DNA from: Desulfuromusa kysingii
GTDB taxonomy: Bacteria > Desulfobacterota > Desulfuromonadia > Desulfuromonadales > Geopsychrobacteraceae
DNA length: 64,000 bases
Direction of reading: 5' to 3'
Assembly: GCF_900107645.1 (NCBI RefSeq)
Contig: NZ_FNQN01000001.1
Coordinates: forward strand, 207,390-271,389
Shown: piece after piece, positions 27,401-36,149 of the stretch
Numbering within the stretch: the first letter of the stretch is position 1
Layout: every line of letters begins with the position of its first letter
The notes under the pieces: model-generated
The model's input: the letters and a program-made list of their open reading frames with translations, nothing else
Databases searched by the model: none
Told to the model about the DNA's origin: nothing
Translations under genes and position numbers: made by a program

Positions 27401-28612
27401 TTACATTTTATAGATATCTTGAGCCCACTTAACGGCATCAAGGTAGGCGTTTGAGAGGAAGTCTTCTTGAACGCCGAGCTCCAATGTGAGCCTGGATATC
27501 TGCTCCCATTCCCCTTTTTCAGTTGCTATGACCAGCTCCAGAATCGAACCGAGCTTTCCTGGTGCTCCCGCCAAAGCCTCTTGAATATCTTCTTCTACAG
27601 TGATCTCGTGAAGGATTTCAGCCATGGGGCGCGACATGATGACATCGAGTAAGGAGAATAATCCCATCAGGAACAAGTCTGATTGCCGATCCCCGATTTT
27701 ACACGTTTGCGCCAATTGTTCACAGAGTTTTGCCCTGATCAGAGAACTGACAACCAGTTCTGCGGGTTTGTCATCTGCCATGGAGGCGATGGATAATAAT
27801 GAGACCCAGGAACGGATTTCCCGCAGACCAAGTAACGAGAGGGCTTGCAAGATTGAAGTGACTTTGTGGCGTAAGGCAAAAGCTGCGGAGTTGATCAATT
27901 TAAGCAGTTTATACGAGAGAGAGACTTCGCTCTGTATGGTTAGTGCCAGTTTTTTGAAGTCGACGTCCTCTGTATGAATATCTTTAAGGATGCGTAAAAA
28001 CTGGATTTTATTGGTAGGGATGTCTTTGCGGGAGATGATCATTGGTCGGGCAAAGAAATATCCCTGAAATAATTGGTAACCCATTTCTTTGGCGTGCTCA
28101 TAGACTTCGTAGGTTTCAACCTTTTCGGCTAGCATCTTAATGCCACGTGGAATCATCACTTTTGCCAGACGTTCCTGTTCAGCGACATCACTTAAGAGGA
28201 AGTCAACTTTGATGATATCTGCCAGTTCCAGCAGCGGTTCAAAGTTTTCGTGGTAGACGAAATCATCCAGAGCGAGAATGTATCCTTGTTTTTTTAACCG
28301 CTGGCAGGCTTGAATGATGTCGTCATTCGGTTCAACATCTTCGAGGACTTCGACAACGGCTTGATGACGTGGCAGTGTCGTCATCAGGTCATTAACCAGG
28401 ACGGTGCTGGTGCAGTTGATGAATGCTCGGGTGCCACCCGTCATCTCAGTCAGGTCAAAGAGGAGGTTGCTGTTGGCAATAACGCTGGCAGCCGCAAGAT
28501 CAGGGTCGTCACAGTCAAAATAATTGTGTAGCCCGGAGCGAAACAGCAGCTCATAGGCATAAACCCGACCTTTGGTGTCGAAAATGGGTTGTCTGGCGAT
28601 AAAATGTTCCAA
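27401..28612 (-). CDS. HDOD and EAL domain signalling protein
   Basis: A 403-residue soluble protein. The N-terminal part (FIARQPIFDTKGRVYAYELL) is the degenerate EAL domain of the CdgJ/YuxH group: ELL replaces EVL and catalytic metal residues are incomplete. The C-terminal HDOD domain is at about residues 195-400. Such proteins usually bind rather than break cyclic di-GMP and influence motility or surface attachment. Confidence 0.85.
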   Translation of the reverse strand: MEHFIARQPIFDTKGRVYAYELLFRSGLHNYFDCDDPDLAAASVIANSNLLFDLTEMTGGTRAFINCTSTVLVNDLMTTLPRHQAVVEVLEDVEPNDDIIQACQRLKKQGYILALDDFVYHENFEPLLELADIIKVDFLLSDVAEQERLAKVMIPRGIKMLAEKVETYEVYEHAKEMGYQLFQGYFFARPMIISRKDIPTNKIQFLRILKDIHTEDVDFKKLALTIQSEVSLSYKLLKLINSAAFALRHKVTSILQALSLLGLREIRSWVSLLSIASMADDKPAELVVSSLIRAKLCEQLAQTCKIGDRQSDLFLMGLFSLLDVIMSRPMAEILHEITVEEDIQEALAGAPGKLGSILELVIATEKGEWEQISRLTLELGVQEDFLSNAYLDAVKWAQDIYKM

Positions 28613-28745
28613 AGCAATTTCCTTTGTGTTTAAGCGTGTCTTTTGACCGAGACTGAAGATATGGTCCCTACCGAAAACATCAAGAGAACATGCTAACCTA
28701 TTTTAATTTATTTTCATAATTTTTCCTGTTTTTTCCATCCTCGTA

Positions 28746-28775
28746 TTGACGCTGAGAGCCGATTCCGATTAACAT
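28746..28775 (+). promoter_or_regulatory. Sigma-70-like promoter candidate for the cytochrome c7 gene
   Basis: TTGACG at 28746-28751 and TTAACA at 28769-28774 with a 17-base spacer, about 60 bases before the cytochrome start. Confidence 0.4.
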
Positions 28776-28833
28776 TCGTCATGTTATGCTAAATGGTACT
28801 TTGACGGCCTCTCTCACGAAAAGGATAAGTCCA

Positions 28834-29148
28834 ATGAAAAAAATCACACTTCTACTGTCGGTATTAATTTTATGTGGCGTGACTGCTGCGATCGCTGTCC
28901 CCCCAGGTAAGACCCTCACTTTCGATAAATCTTCGCTGGGGCCCGTTACATTCTCTGGTACGGTTCACAAAGATGCTGGTTTTAGCTGTAAGGATTGTCA
29001 CAACAAGCAGATGTTTCCAAAAATGAAGCAGGGGACTGTTGAGATCACAATGGACAAAATTTATGCGGGCGAACTTTGTGGTCAATGTCATAATGGTACC
29101 GTAGCCTTTGAGGCGAAAAAGAGCTGTAGCAGCTGTCACGTCAAGTAG
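28834..29148 (+). CDS. Triheme cytochrome c7-type periplasmic protein
   Basis: A 104-residue protein starting at ATG 28834 with AAGGAT upstream. Signal peptide is followed by three CxxCH sites (CKDCH, CGQCH, CSSCH), the last close to the C-terminus, and spare His residues that can serve as second ligands. This is the c7/PpcA-like scale, though PpcA motif spacing differs. It would shuttle electrons in the periplasm between the inner membrane and conduits such as that at 16.7-21 kb. A strong terminator follows. Confidence 0.85.
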   Translation: MKKITLLLSVLILCGVTAAIAVPPGKTLTFDKSSLGPVTFSGTVHKDAGFSCKDCHNKQMFPKMKQGTVEITMDKIYAGELCGQCHNGTVAFEAKKSCSSCHVK

Positions 29149-29220
29149 TCGTGGCAAGTCCATTTTTTTAATGTGTTGACATAGACTTTGCTGCTTTAAT
29201 GTCTCTGTAGCTCTCGGTAG

Positions 29221-29250
29221 ATAGCCCTGTTTTCCGAGGGCTATTTTTTT
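29221..29250 (+). terminator. Rho-independent terminator
   Basis: TAGCCCT / AGGGCTA stem with an 8-base loop and a run of seven T residues, after the cytochrome c7 gene. Confidence 0.85.
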
Positions 29251-29286
29251 GTTTTTTTATGACCCGATCAATTTTGGAGAGAAGCA

Positions 29287-29526
29287 ATGCCTGAAGAGGT
29301 TTTTCCCGACCCACAACGATTGCGGAGTCTGGTGACAACACGCATGCCTTACGGAAAGCATGCTGGCAGATTGCTACTTGATCTCCCTGAGCCTTATGTC
29401 GTTTGGATGGTTACTCACCAGCTGCCGCAGGGTTTGTTGGGGGAGCAATTGCTGGAGATGTATGAAATTAAAGTCAATGGCTTAGAGGGGTTGTTGCGTC
29501 CAATGTTAACCCGGGAAAACCTTTGA
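29287..29526 (+). CDS. DUF3820 family protein
   Basis: A 79-residue protein with the DUF3820 core MPYGKHAGRLLLDLPEPY. Its function is unknown, though proteins of this sort occur near nucleic acid metabolism genes. Its stop overlaps the dihydrouridine synthase start by one base, indicating co-translation. Confidence 0.75.
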   Translation: MPEEVFPDPQRLRSLVTTRMPYGKHAGRLLLDLPEPYVVWMVTHQLPQGLLGEQLLEMYEIKVNGLEGLLRPMLTRENL

Positions 29527-30485
29527 TGTCACTGCCCTGGTCTGCAGGCACCATTCCGCTGATGCTGGCGCCCATGCAAGGTCTCACCAATGATGTCTTG
29601 CGTGCCTTCTATATTGAACGTTACCATCCCGATGTTGTTTTTACTGAGTTTATGCGGGTCCACGCACAATCCAAACGGCGCATAGCCCGTGCGGATCTGG
29701 CCGAAATTGAAGCACACAACGCAGACATCCCTTTGGTGGTGCAACTCATTGGCAACACCGCTTTGGCTTTGGCTGATGCAGCCAGCCAAGTTCAGGATGC
29801 CGGTTGCCATCATTTGAATCTTAATCTCGGTTGTCCTTATGGACGGATGACAACCGGAGCTACCGGTGGTGAGTTGCTAAGAGAACCGACCATTCTGGCC
29901 GAATTATTAACCGCCCTGCGGCAGTCAATTCGGGGGAGTTTCTCGGTCAAGTGCCGCGCAGGTTACAGTGATCATCGACAGTTGTTTGATTTATTGTCTG
30001 TTTATGAAGATTGCGGTGTCGATTACCTGATCCTCCATCCACGGACGGTCATGCAACGGTATTCCGGTCTGGCTGACCATGATTTGACTGCTGAATTTGC
30101 CAGCCGAACAGATCTACCTGTTATTGCCAATGGGGATATTAATAGTGCGGCTATGGGGCAACGATTACTCCAACAGACGAATGTTGCAGGCTTGATGCTG
30201 GGGCGGGGAGCTCTAGCAGATCCGTCGCTATTTCAGCGCCTTCGTGGCGATTTGCCGGACCGGGTGAATGAAGCGCAGCGGCGAATAGAACTGGCCGAAT
30301 TTCTGACCGATTTGCTGCCCCTCTATCTCGTTAAATTCTGCGGTGAACGTCAGGCGTTGATGAAGCTGAAAGATCTTCTCAATTTCATTCCTGATGATTG
30401 CTTGCAACGCGATCTGGGTAAGCTGAAACGTGCGATGACGGTTGCCAGATTTCAGTCTCTTCTTCAGCACCGATTTTCCGGATAA
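29526..30485 (+). CDS. tRNA-dihydrouridine synthase
   Basis: A 319-residue FMN-dependent TIM-barrel enzyme that reduces uridines in tRNA. The N-terminus LMLAPMQGLTNDVLR and the catalytic Cys in NLNLGCPYGRM are clear, with LGRGALADPSLF as the phosphate-binding segment. It looks closest to the DusC group. ATG 29526 is preferred over the TTG at 29523. It is co-transcribed with the DUF3820 gene. Confidence 0.9.
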   Translation: MSLPWSAGTIPLMLAPMQGLTNDVLRAFYIERYHPDVVFTEFMRVHAQSKRRIARADLAEIEAHNADIPLVVQLIGNTALALADAASQVQDAGCHHLNLNLGCPYGRMTTGATGGELLREPTILAELLTALRQSIRGSFSVKCRAGYSDHRQLFDLLSVYEDCGVDYLILHPRTVMQRYSGLADHDLTAEFASRTDLPVIANGDINSAAMGQRLLQQTNVAGLMLGRGALADPSLFQRLRGDLPDRVNEAQRRIELAEFLTDLLPLYLVKFCGERQALMKLKDLLNFIPDDCLQRDLGKLKRAMTVARFQSLLQHRFSG

Positions 30486-30788
30486 CGCCCTTTCTGGTTT
30501 TTTTGTTCGGCCCTTTTCTCTGTTTGTTTGACCGTTTTTCAACCCAGCGAGGGGTTAAATAACTACTTTAAGGATGGGACAAAAAACCGCCGGAATTGCG
30601 CTATCTTCGTATTTTGACAAAGCCAATATTTCTCATCAATTACCCACATGTTGTGTTGTTTTAATGGAAAAGATACTAGATGTTGTTGTTTTAGCTTGGG
30701 GACGTTGTTGGACTTATGCTAGTCTCTTTGAGGTTAATCGCATTGATTCAGTGTCCATATTTTTTCCTGCAGTTGGCAGGGGGGTAAA
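30486..30788. other. Spacer before the anaerobic ribonucleotide reductase genes
   Basis: About 300 bases with no convincing gene or known riboswitch. It should hold the nrdD promoter. I could not find a clear FNR or NrdR box. A 72-codon open frame at 30574-30792 has poor composition and is probably chance. Confidence 0.4.
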
Positions 30789-32777
30789 ATGATAGAGTTT
30801 ATTCGTAAGCGTGATGGTCGTCTGGTTCCGTATGAAGAAAAGAAGATTTCACAGGCCATCATCAAAGCAGTACAAGCCGTCGGTGGAAACGATTTTGATA
30901 AGGCGACGGATATTACCCATCAAGTTGGTGGCATCCTCACCGTCATTTACAAAGATGGCCGGGTTCCGACGGTAGAAAATGTGCAGGATCTGGTGGAAAA
31001 GATTCTGATTGAGAACGGTCACGCGCAAACAGCTAAAACCTATATCCTTTATCGCAAACAACGTGAGAATCTACGGCAAACCCGTGAATTCATGCGCGAA
31101 TCAATCGAATCTATCGATTCCTATCTCGTGCGTGAAGACTGGCGGGTTAACGAAAATGCCAATATGGGGTACTCGTTGCAGGGGCTTAATAACCATATTG
31201 CTGCAAATATAACCAGTAACTACTGGCTGAACAAAATATATCCCGATGATATTGCGAATGCCCACCGCGACGGCGAATACCATATCCACGATTTGGGGAT
31301 GCTGTCAGTCTATTGTTGTGGTTGGGATTTAAAAGATCTCCTGCTCAAAGGCTTCACTGGAGCTTACGGAAAAGTGCAGAGCGCACCACCAAAACACTTT
31401 CGCACCGCTCTGGGACAGGCTGTCAATTTTTTCTATACTCTCCAGGGTGAAGCCGCCGGTGCCCAGGCATTCGCCAGTTTTGACACGCTGTTGGCCCCGT
31501 TTATTGCTTATGATCAATTAAGCTATGCCGAAGTTCTGCAATCAATGCAGGAATTTGTCTTCAATATGAACGTTCCGACTCGGGTTGGTTTCCAAACGCC
31601 ATTCACCAACATCACTATGGATATGATGGTGCCATCTACGATGGCCCAGGAAGCTGTGGTGATCGGTGGAGAATTGCAGGATCGGTGTTACGGTGAGTTT
31701 CAGGCTGAGATGGATCTTTTGAATCGCGCTTTCTGCGAAGTGATGATGCAGGGTGATTCCTCCGGGCGGATTTTTTCTTTTCCGATTCCGACCTATAATA
31801 TCACCAAAAATCTGGACTGGGAGAGCGATCGGTTACGACCAGTTTGGGAGATGACAGCAAAGTATGGCATCCCCTACTTCAGTAATTTTGTCAATTCGGA
31901 TATGGATCCAGAAGACGCGCGCTCCATGTGTTGCCGTCTGCGCTTGGATAATCGTGAACTGCGGCGTCGTGGGGGTGGTTTGTTTGGTTCCAATCCCATG
32001 ACCGGGTCAATTGGGGTGGTGACGATAAACTTGCCACGGGCAGCTTATCTTGCCAGTGACCAAGCCGATTTCTTTACTCGGATCAGCAAGTTGATGAAGT
32101 TGGCATTTCAATCACTGGAGATCAAGCGTAAGCAGCTGGAGCGTTTTACGGCTGAAGGTCTTTATCCCTACAGTAAATTTTATCTCTCCTCCATCCGTGA
32201 ACGCAGTGGCAATTATTGGGATAACCATTTTTCAACAATTGGTCTGATTGGGATGCATGAAGCCTGTCTCAACCTCTTTGGGACCGGGATAGAAAGCCCT
32301 GAAGGGGAATCTCTATCCAAACAGACGCTTGAGTATATGCGCAAGCAACTTGAAGCGTTTCAGGAAGAAACGGGTCACCTTTACAACCTTGAAGCCACGC
32401 CAGCAGAAGGGACCAGTTTCCGTCTTGCCAATCGTGATCGACAGACGTTTCCTGATATTATTTGTGCTGGTGATGACGAACCTTATTATACCAATTCAAC
32501 GCAATTGCCGGTCGGGATCACCGAAGATATTTATGAGGCTTTAAGCCATCAGGATGAGATGCAGACCCTGTATACCGGGGGGACTGTTTTTCACGGTTTT
32601 CTCGGAGAAAAACTGGAAGATTGGCGCAGCGCCAGAATCCTGGTGAAGCGCATTGCAGAAAACTTCCATCTCCCTTACTTCACTCTGAGCCCGACATTCA
32701 CCATCTGTCCGGTGCATGGTTACATCTCTGGGGAGCATTTTTCCTGCCCTCATCTTCAAGATGAGCAGGCAGCGTAG
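30789..32777 (+). CDS. nrdD: Anaerobic ribonucleoside-triphosphate reductase, large part
   Basis: A 662-residue protein with an N-terminal ATP-cone (FIRKRDGRLVPYEEKKIS) and the catalytic barrel, including the active-site Cys pair region EDARSMCCRLRLDNREL and CGWDLKDLLLKG. It makes deoxyribonucleotides without oxygen. The C-terminus ends just after the first zinc-site cysteines (TICPVHGY...FSCP) and lacks the usual glycyl-radical segment. That segment is encoded separately at 32817-32963, so the enzyme is split into two chains. Confidence 0.93.
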   Translation: MIEFIRKRDGRLVPYEEKKISQAIIKAVQAVGGNDFDKATDITHQVGGILTVIYKDGRVPTVENVQDLVEKILIENGHAQTAKTYILYRKQRENLRQTREFMRESIESIDSYLVREDWRVNENANMGYSLQGLNNHIAANITSNYWLNKIYPDDIANAHRDGEYHIHDLGMLSVYCCGWDLKDLLLKGFTGAYGKVQSAPPKHFRTALGQAVNFFYTLQGEAAGAQAFASFDTLLAPFIAYDQLSYAEVLQSMQEFVFNMNVPTRVGFQTPFTNITMDMMVPSTMAQEAVVIGGELQDRCYGEFQAEMDLLNRAFCEVMMQGDSSGRIFSFPIPTYNITKNLDWESDRLRPVWEMTAKYGIPYFSNFVNSDMDPEDARSMCCRLRLDNRELRRRGGGLFGSNPMTGSIGVVTINLPRAAYLASDQADFFTRISKLMKLAFQSLEIKRKQLERFTAEGLYPYSKFYLSSIRERSGNYWDNHFSTIGLIGMHEACLNLFGTGIESPEGESLSKQTLEYMRKQLEAFQEETGHLYNLEATPAEGTSFRLANRDRQTFPDIICAGDDEPYYTNSTQLPVGITEDIYEALSHQDEMQTLYTGGTVFHGFLGEKLEDWRSARILVKRIAENFHLPYFTLSPTFTICPVHGYISGEHFSCPHLQDEQAA

Positions 32778-32816
32778 ATCGTTTAACAATAGAACTGAAA
32801 TTCAGGAGGATTATGA

Positions 32817-32963
32817 ATGGCAACCAAATGTGATGGTAAAACCGAAGTTTATTCACGTGTATGTGGATTTTTTAGACCTGTACAACAGTGGAATCGTGGT
32901 AAAAAGGAAGAGTTTAAGGATCGGTCTGAGTATGTTATCGCCACCAAGGAGAAAAAATCCTGA
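32817..32963 (+). CDS. nrdD: Separate glycyl-radical subunit of anaerobic ribonucleotide reductase
   Basis: A 48-residue protein beginning at ATG 32817 with a strong SD (AGGAGG, seven bases upstream). Its body is TEVYSRVCGFFRPVQQWN followed by GKKEEFKDR, which is the classic NrdD glycyl-radical segment with radical Gly17 in RVCGF. Cys5 aligns with the second half of the zinc knuckle whose first Cys is at the end of the large chain, so the zinc site may be shared between chains. It is too short for ordinary gene calls, and lies 36 bases after the large gene. It is activated by NrdG, which follows directly. Confidence 0.9.
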   Translation: MATKCDGKTEVYSRVCGFFRPVQQWNRGKKEEFKDRSEYVIATKEKKS

Positions 32964-33664
32964 AATCATTTCAAATTAAAGGCTTTCAGGGGACCAGCCT
33001 CCTTGATTTTCCCGGTCGCGTTGCTTCCCTGGTTTTCACGGGGCATTGCAACTTGACTTGTCCTTTTTGCCACAATGCCGGTTTGGTCCTGGATCCTGAT
33101 AGCTACCCGGATTATCCGCTTGATGAGTTGCTGGCAGACCTGCAAAAGCGTGAGGGATTTATCGATGGGGTTGTGATTTCGGGCGGAGAACCCACCATCG
33201 ATGCTGGTCTGCCAGCATTTGTATCGCTGTTGAAGGAGCGAAACCTACAGGTTAAGCTCGATAGTAACGGCTTGGCTCCGGACGTTATCAGCGCTTTGTT
33301 GGAACAGCAACTGGTAGATTATTATGCGATTGACATCAAAACAAGTCTCAGTCGTTATAATGAGCTTCACACTAAGCCAGTGGCGGTTGAGGCGTTGCGT
33401 AAAACCGTTTCAATCCTTAAGCAGGCTGCGGCAGAGGTAGAGTTTCGGACCACCTGTATTCCCCATTTGGTCACAGCCTCTGAGATTGCTGCGATGGGAG
33501 AATTATTGCAAGGTGCACCACTCTGGGTTTTACAGCAGTATGTGCCGTTACATGCTATGAGTGAAGAGTGGCGAAAGCTGACTAGTTATCACCCCCAGCA
33601 GCTTTATGATCTCGCAGAGCAGGCGGGGAAATACGTTGATCAGGTTCAAGTCAGGGGTGTTTGA
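32960..33664 (+). CDS. nrdG: NrdG activating enzyme (radical SAM), likely CTG start
   Basis: A 234-residue radical SAM enzyme that creates the glycyl radical. The cluster motif is GHCNLTCPFCHN. A start at the first conventional codon (TTG 33053) would delete the first cluster Cys, so the real start is upstream. The only open frame upstream begins after a stop at 32927-32929 and has no ATG, GTG or TTG before 33053. CTG 32960 overlaps the preceding stop (CTGA) and has AAGGAG eight bases upstream, giving KSFQIKGFQGTSLLDFPGRV, a typical NrdG N-terminus. ATC 32957 is an alternative. Confidence 0.85.
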   Translation: MKSFQIKGFQGTSLLDFPGRVASLVFTGHCNLTCPFCHNAGLVLDPDSYPDYPLDELLADLQKREGFIDGVVISGGEPTIDAGLPAFVSLLKERNLQVKLDSNGLAPDVISALLEQQLVDYYAIDIKTSLSRYNELHTKPVAVEALRKTVSILKQAAAEVEFRTTCIPHLVTASEIAAMGELLQGAPLWVLQQYVPLHAMSEEWRKLTSYHPQQLYDLAEQAGKYVDQVQVRGV

Positions 33665-33689
33665 CCGATATCACTGATGGAAATGAAAT

Positions 33690-33723
33690 AAAAACGCCAC
33701 GCTGCACTAGCGTGGCGTTTTTA
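33690..33723 (+). terminator. Bidirectional rho-independent terminator
   Basis: AAAAACGCCACGC / GCGTGGCGTTTTT stem with a 7-base loop and T runs on both strands, between the converging nrdG and diheme cytochrome genes. Confidence 0.9.
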
Positions 33724-33738
33724 TTTTAGCCAGAGTCT

Positions 33739-33993
33739 CTACTGATGAATTTTGTGGCAAAATAAACAGCGGAACTTTGGTGGATGATCTTCTGAGAATG
33801 GCATATCGTCATCATTGTGACAATCTTCGCAGAATTTTTCCGCAGCTTTTTTCCCATCGTTTTTGACCATATCGTAAAACTTTAAATGGATGTCATCTTT
33901 AGGGACAGGTTGAGTTGTCTCTTCCGGAGCCATCAAGAGAAATATAATCAGAGCCAAGGCTCCCAGCAGCAGGAACATATCGCGTTTTTTCAT
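33739..33993 (-). CDS. Small membrane-anchored diheme cytochrome
   Basis: An 84-residue protein starting at ATG 33993 with GGAG upstream. The uncleaved-looking N-terminal helix (about 7-24) anchors it to the inner membrane. Two heme sites, CEDCH and CLFCH, lie in the last 30 residues with spare His residues. It could pass electrons between the quinone pool and periplasmic carriers. It follows the small membrane protein gene on the same strand, 61 bases away. Confidence 0.78.
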   Translation of the reverse strand: MKKRDMFLLLGALALIIFLLMAPEETTQPVPKDDIHLKFYDMVKNDGKKAAEKFCEDCHNDDDMPFSEDHPPKFRCLFCHKIHQ

Positions 33994-34054
33994 GAAGATC
34001 TCCATTGAACGAGACCCAGCCTGATGGCTGAATAGTCCCAGGGGAAAATAAAGT

Positions 34055-34387
34055 TTATTCGGATTTTATAAAGACCAGATAGATGAACAAAGACATAGCC
34101 GCCGCACCTCCTCCAACAAGGATCCAGAGACCACCTCCGGCAATGCCTTCGACTCCCGTTCCTTTACCGACGGCTAAAGAGAGTACCAGGGCAAAACCGC
34201 CAATGCCAACGAGGAAACCCGCGATGGCTTTCCAACCAATCAGATAGGTAATGAGGATAATGGCAGCAAATCCTCCGAGAAACCAAGGGTTCGTGCTTAA
34301 TTCGCCGACGTTCCAATCTTGCAGGCGCTGCATCACTTGATCCGTCCGGAAGTAGTCAAGATAATGCATGAAGTTGTCCCAGTTCAT
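34055..34387 (-). CDS. Small multi-pass membrane protein
   Basis: A 110-residue protein; ATG 34387 has GAGGAGA upstream and is a better start than the longer frame to 34507. After a soluble N-terminus of about 40 residues come three hydrophobic segments, one Gly-rich (about 60-110). No family is recognised. Adjacent transcription with the diheme cytochrome suggests the two work together at the inner membrane. Confidence 0.6.
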   Translation of the reverse strand: MNWDNFMHYLDYFRTDQVMQRLQDWNVGELSTNPWFLGGFAAIILITYLIGWKAIAGFLVGIGGFALVLSLAVGKGTGVEGIAGGGLWILVGGGAAAMSLFIYLVFIKSE

Positions 34388-34590
34388 ATTGTCTCCTCGA
34401 ATGAATTTCAGAATATCTGACTTTAACAGCTTCTGAATGGACAGAATAGTAGCAAATTGCGCCATGTTGTGAAAGTGATAAAAGCCCGTAAATCTTGACT
34501 TTAGCAAGGAGCTTAACTAGGATAACTCACTTCCTTTACGGATAAATCCTCATAATTATTTTACGATAAAACAACGTGGGTGGAGTTTCT

Positions 34591-35385
34591 GTGCAGCATC
34601 GTGCAATCGGGGTATTTGATTCTGGAGTCGGCGGACTCACTGTTTTTAAAGAGATTGCCCGCCTGTTGCCAAAAGAAAATTTAATCTATCTTGGCGATAC
34701 CGCCCGGGTTCCCTACGGGACTAAAAGTGTGGAAACTGTCCAGCGCTATGCGCTAGAGGCGGCTGAATTTTTGATAAATCGGGGTGTAAAGGTATTGGTC
34801 GTTGCCTGTAATACCGCTTCAGCCGTTGCCCTTCCTCAGTTGCGGCAACGCTTTCAGTTACCCGTTATTGGTGTTATTGAACCGGGGGCACGGCGAGCTG
34901 CAAGCAGTCAGAATCAACGCATCGGAGTGATTGGAACAGAGGGGACGATTAACAGTCGACGTTATCCTGAAGCGATTCATGCTTTGCTTCCTGATGCGCT
35001 GATCTCATCCATTGCCTGTCCACTCTTTGTCCCTTTGGCAGAAGAGGGTTGGGCCGAGCACGAAATCGCTCGCCTAACCGCGGTGGAGTATCTGCAGCCA
35101 TTGATGACTGAAAATATCGACACGCTTGTCCTTGGTTGCACCCATTATCCGCTGCTGCGCAACACTTTACGACGTGTTCTCGGTGATGGTGTCAGTCTGG
35201 TTGATTCAGCGACAGAAACGGCAAAGTCAGTGCAGCAACTTATTCAGCAGAATGGCTTGGAGAATCCTGATAGCGGCGGACAGCACACGTTTTTTGTGAC
35301 CGATGTGCCGACCCGTTTTGAAAAAGTCGGGCAGTCCTTTTTAGGGAAGAGTCTCGGGCGAATTGAGCAGGTCCAAATAGGTTGA
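34591..35385 (+). CDS. murI: Glutamate racemase
   Basis: A 264-residue enzyme making D-glutamate for peptidoglycan. Both active-site cysteines are visible: VACNTASAVA (about residue 70) and LGCTHYPLL (about 180), with the N-terminal FDSGVGGLTV. I chose GTG 34591, which has GGAG upstream; GTG 34576 is also possible. It is followed by a GerMN gene. Confidence 0.93.
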   Translation: MQHRAIGVFDSGVGGLTVFKEIARLLPKENLIYLGDTARVPYGTKSVETVQRYALEAAEFLINRGVKVLVVACNTASAVALPQLRQRFQLPVIGVIEPGARRAASSQNQRIGVIGTEGTINSRRYPEAIHALLPDALISSIACPLFVPLAEEGWAEHEIARLTAVEYLQPLMTENIDTLVLGCTHYPLLRNTLRRVLGDGVSLVDSATETAKSVQQLIQQNGLENPDSGGQHTFFVTDVPTRFEKVGQSFLGKSLGRIEQVQIG

Positions 35386-35401
35386 TGGGATTGGTGGGAT
35401 T

Positions 35402-36061
35402 ATGATGAAAAAAATGTTGCTTAATCTGCTTGGAATTTTGCTTTTTGGTGTCTTGATTGGCTATGGCGCCAGCTGGTTTTTTCAGCAAGGGCAGATGCAG
35501 GAAGAGAGTACTCGGGTGGTCATCACCAGAGATGTTCCTGTGCGTGAAATTCAACTGTATTTTGTTGCACCAACAGGTACTTTTCTCGTCCCTGAGTCTT
35601 TTGATATTTTGGCGTGTGACGATGATGTCGATTGTCTGCGGGAGCTTGTGAACGGGCTGATTAGCGGTTCCTCTCAGCAGAATCTGCCAGTGTTGCCGAA
35701 AGAAACTAAGGTTTTGGCCGTCGATCTGGAAAATGATCTGGTGCGGATAAACTTTTCTCGCCAACTTGTTGATTTTCATCCTGGTGGAAGTTTGACTGAA
35801 CTGTTGTCAATTTATAGCCTCGCTAATAGCCTGAATGAAAATTTCCCCTACATTCGTCAGCTGCAAATTCTGGTCGAAGGTGAGGTGCTTCAAACCCTCA
35901 AAGGGCACGCTCGTATTGATCAGCCAATCTATGCGGATTACCGTTTCAGCAAGCCGCCCTTGTCGGGTCCACCTCCTGAATCACCGCAGCAACCGGGAGA
36001 GAGTCAGGACCTGAGTATAGAACAGTTGATACAAGACAATGAGTCTTCCGCGACTTATTGA
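35402..36061 (+). CDS. GerMN domain protein
   Basis: A 219-residue protein with one N-terminal transmembrane or signal segment (about 5-23). The GerMN-like domain (about 45-175) contains typical LVNGLISG and LVRINFS motifs. The C-terminus is Pro-rich. GerMN proteins are periplasmic or cell-surface and often linked to envelope or peptidoglycan work, which suits the neighbouring murI. Confidence 0.78.
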   Translation: MMKKMLLNLLGILLFGVLIGYGASWFFQQGQMQEESTRVVITRDVPVREIQLYFVAPTGTFLVPESFDILACDDDVDCLRELVNGLISGSSQQNLPVLPKETKVLAVDLENDLVRINFSRQLVDFHPGGSLTELLSIYSLANSLNENFPYIRQLQILVEGEVLQTLKGHARIDQPIYADYRFSKPPLSGPPPESPQQPGESQDLSIEQLIQDNESSATY

Positions 36062-36149
36062 GAAGGGTCGATTGTCATTATTCGGTCTCAGGTGTTGCGA
36101 TGTCCATGTCACACCAAGTTAGGAACAGCCTTTAACGGGAGGAATTATC

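Noticed and set aside
30574-30792. 72-codon open frame before nrdD
   Set aside because: No SD sequence, odd composition and it runs into the nrdD start; more likely chance or leader sequence.
33053-33664. Short NrdG starting at TTG 33053
   Set aside because: This start deletes the first Cys of the radical SAM motif and the conserved N-terminus, so the upstream CTG start is preferred.
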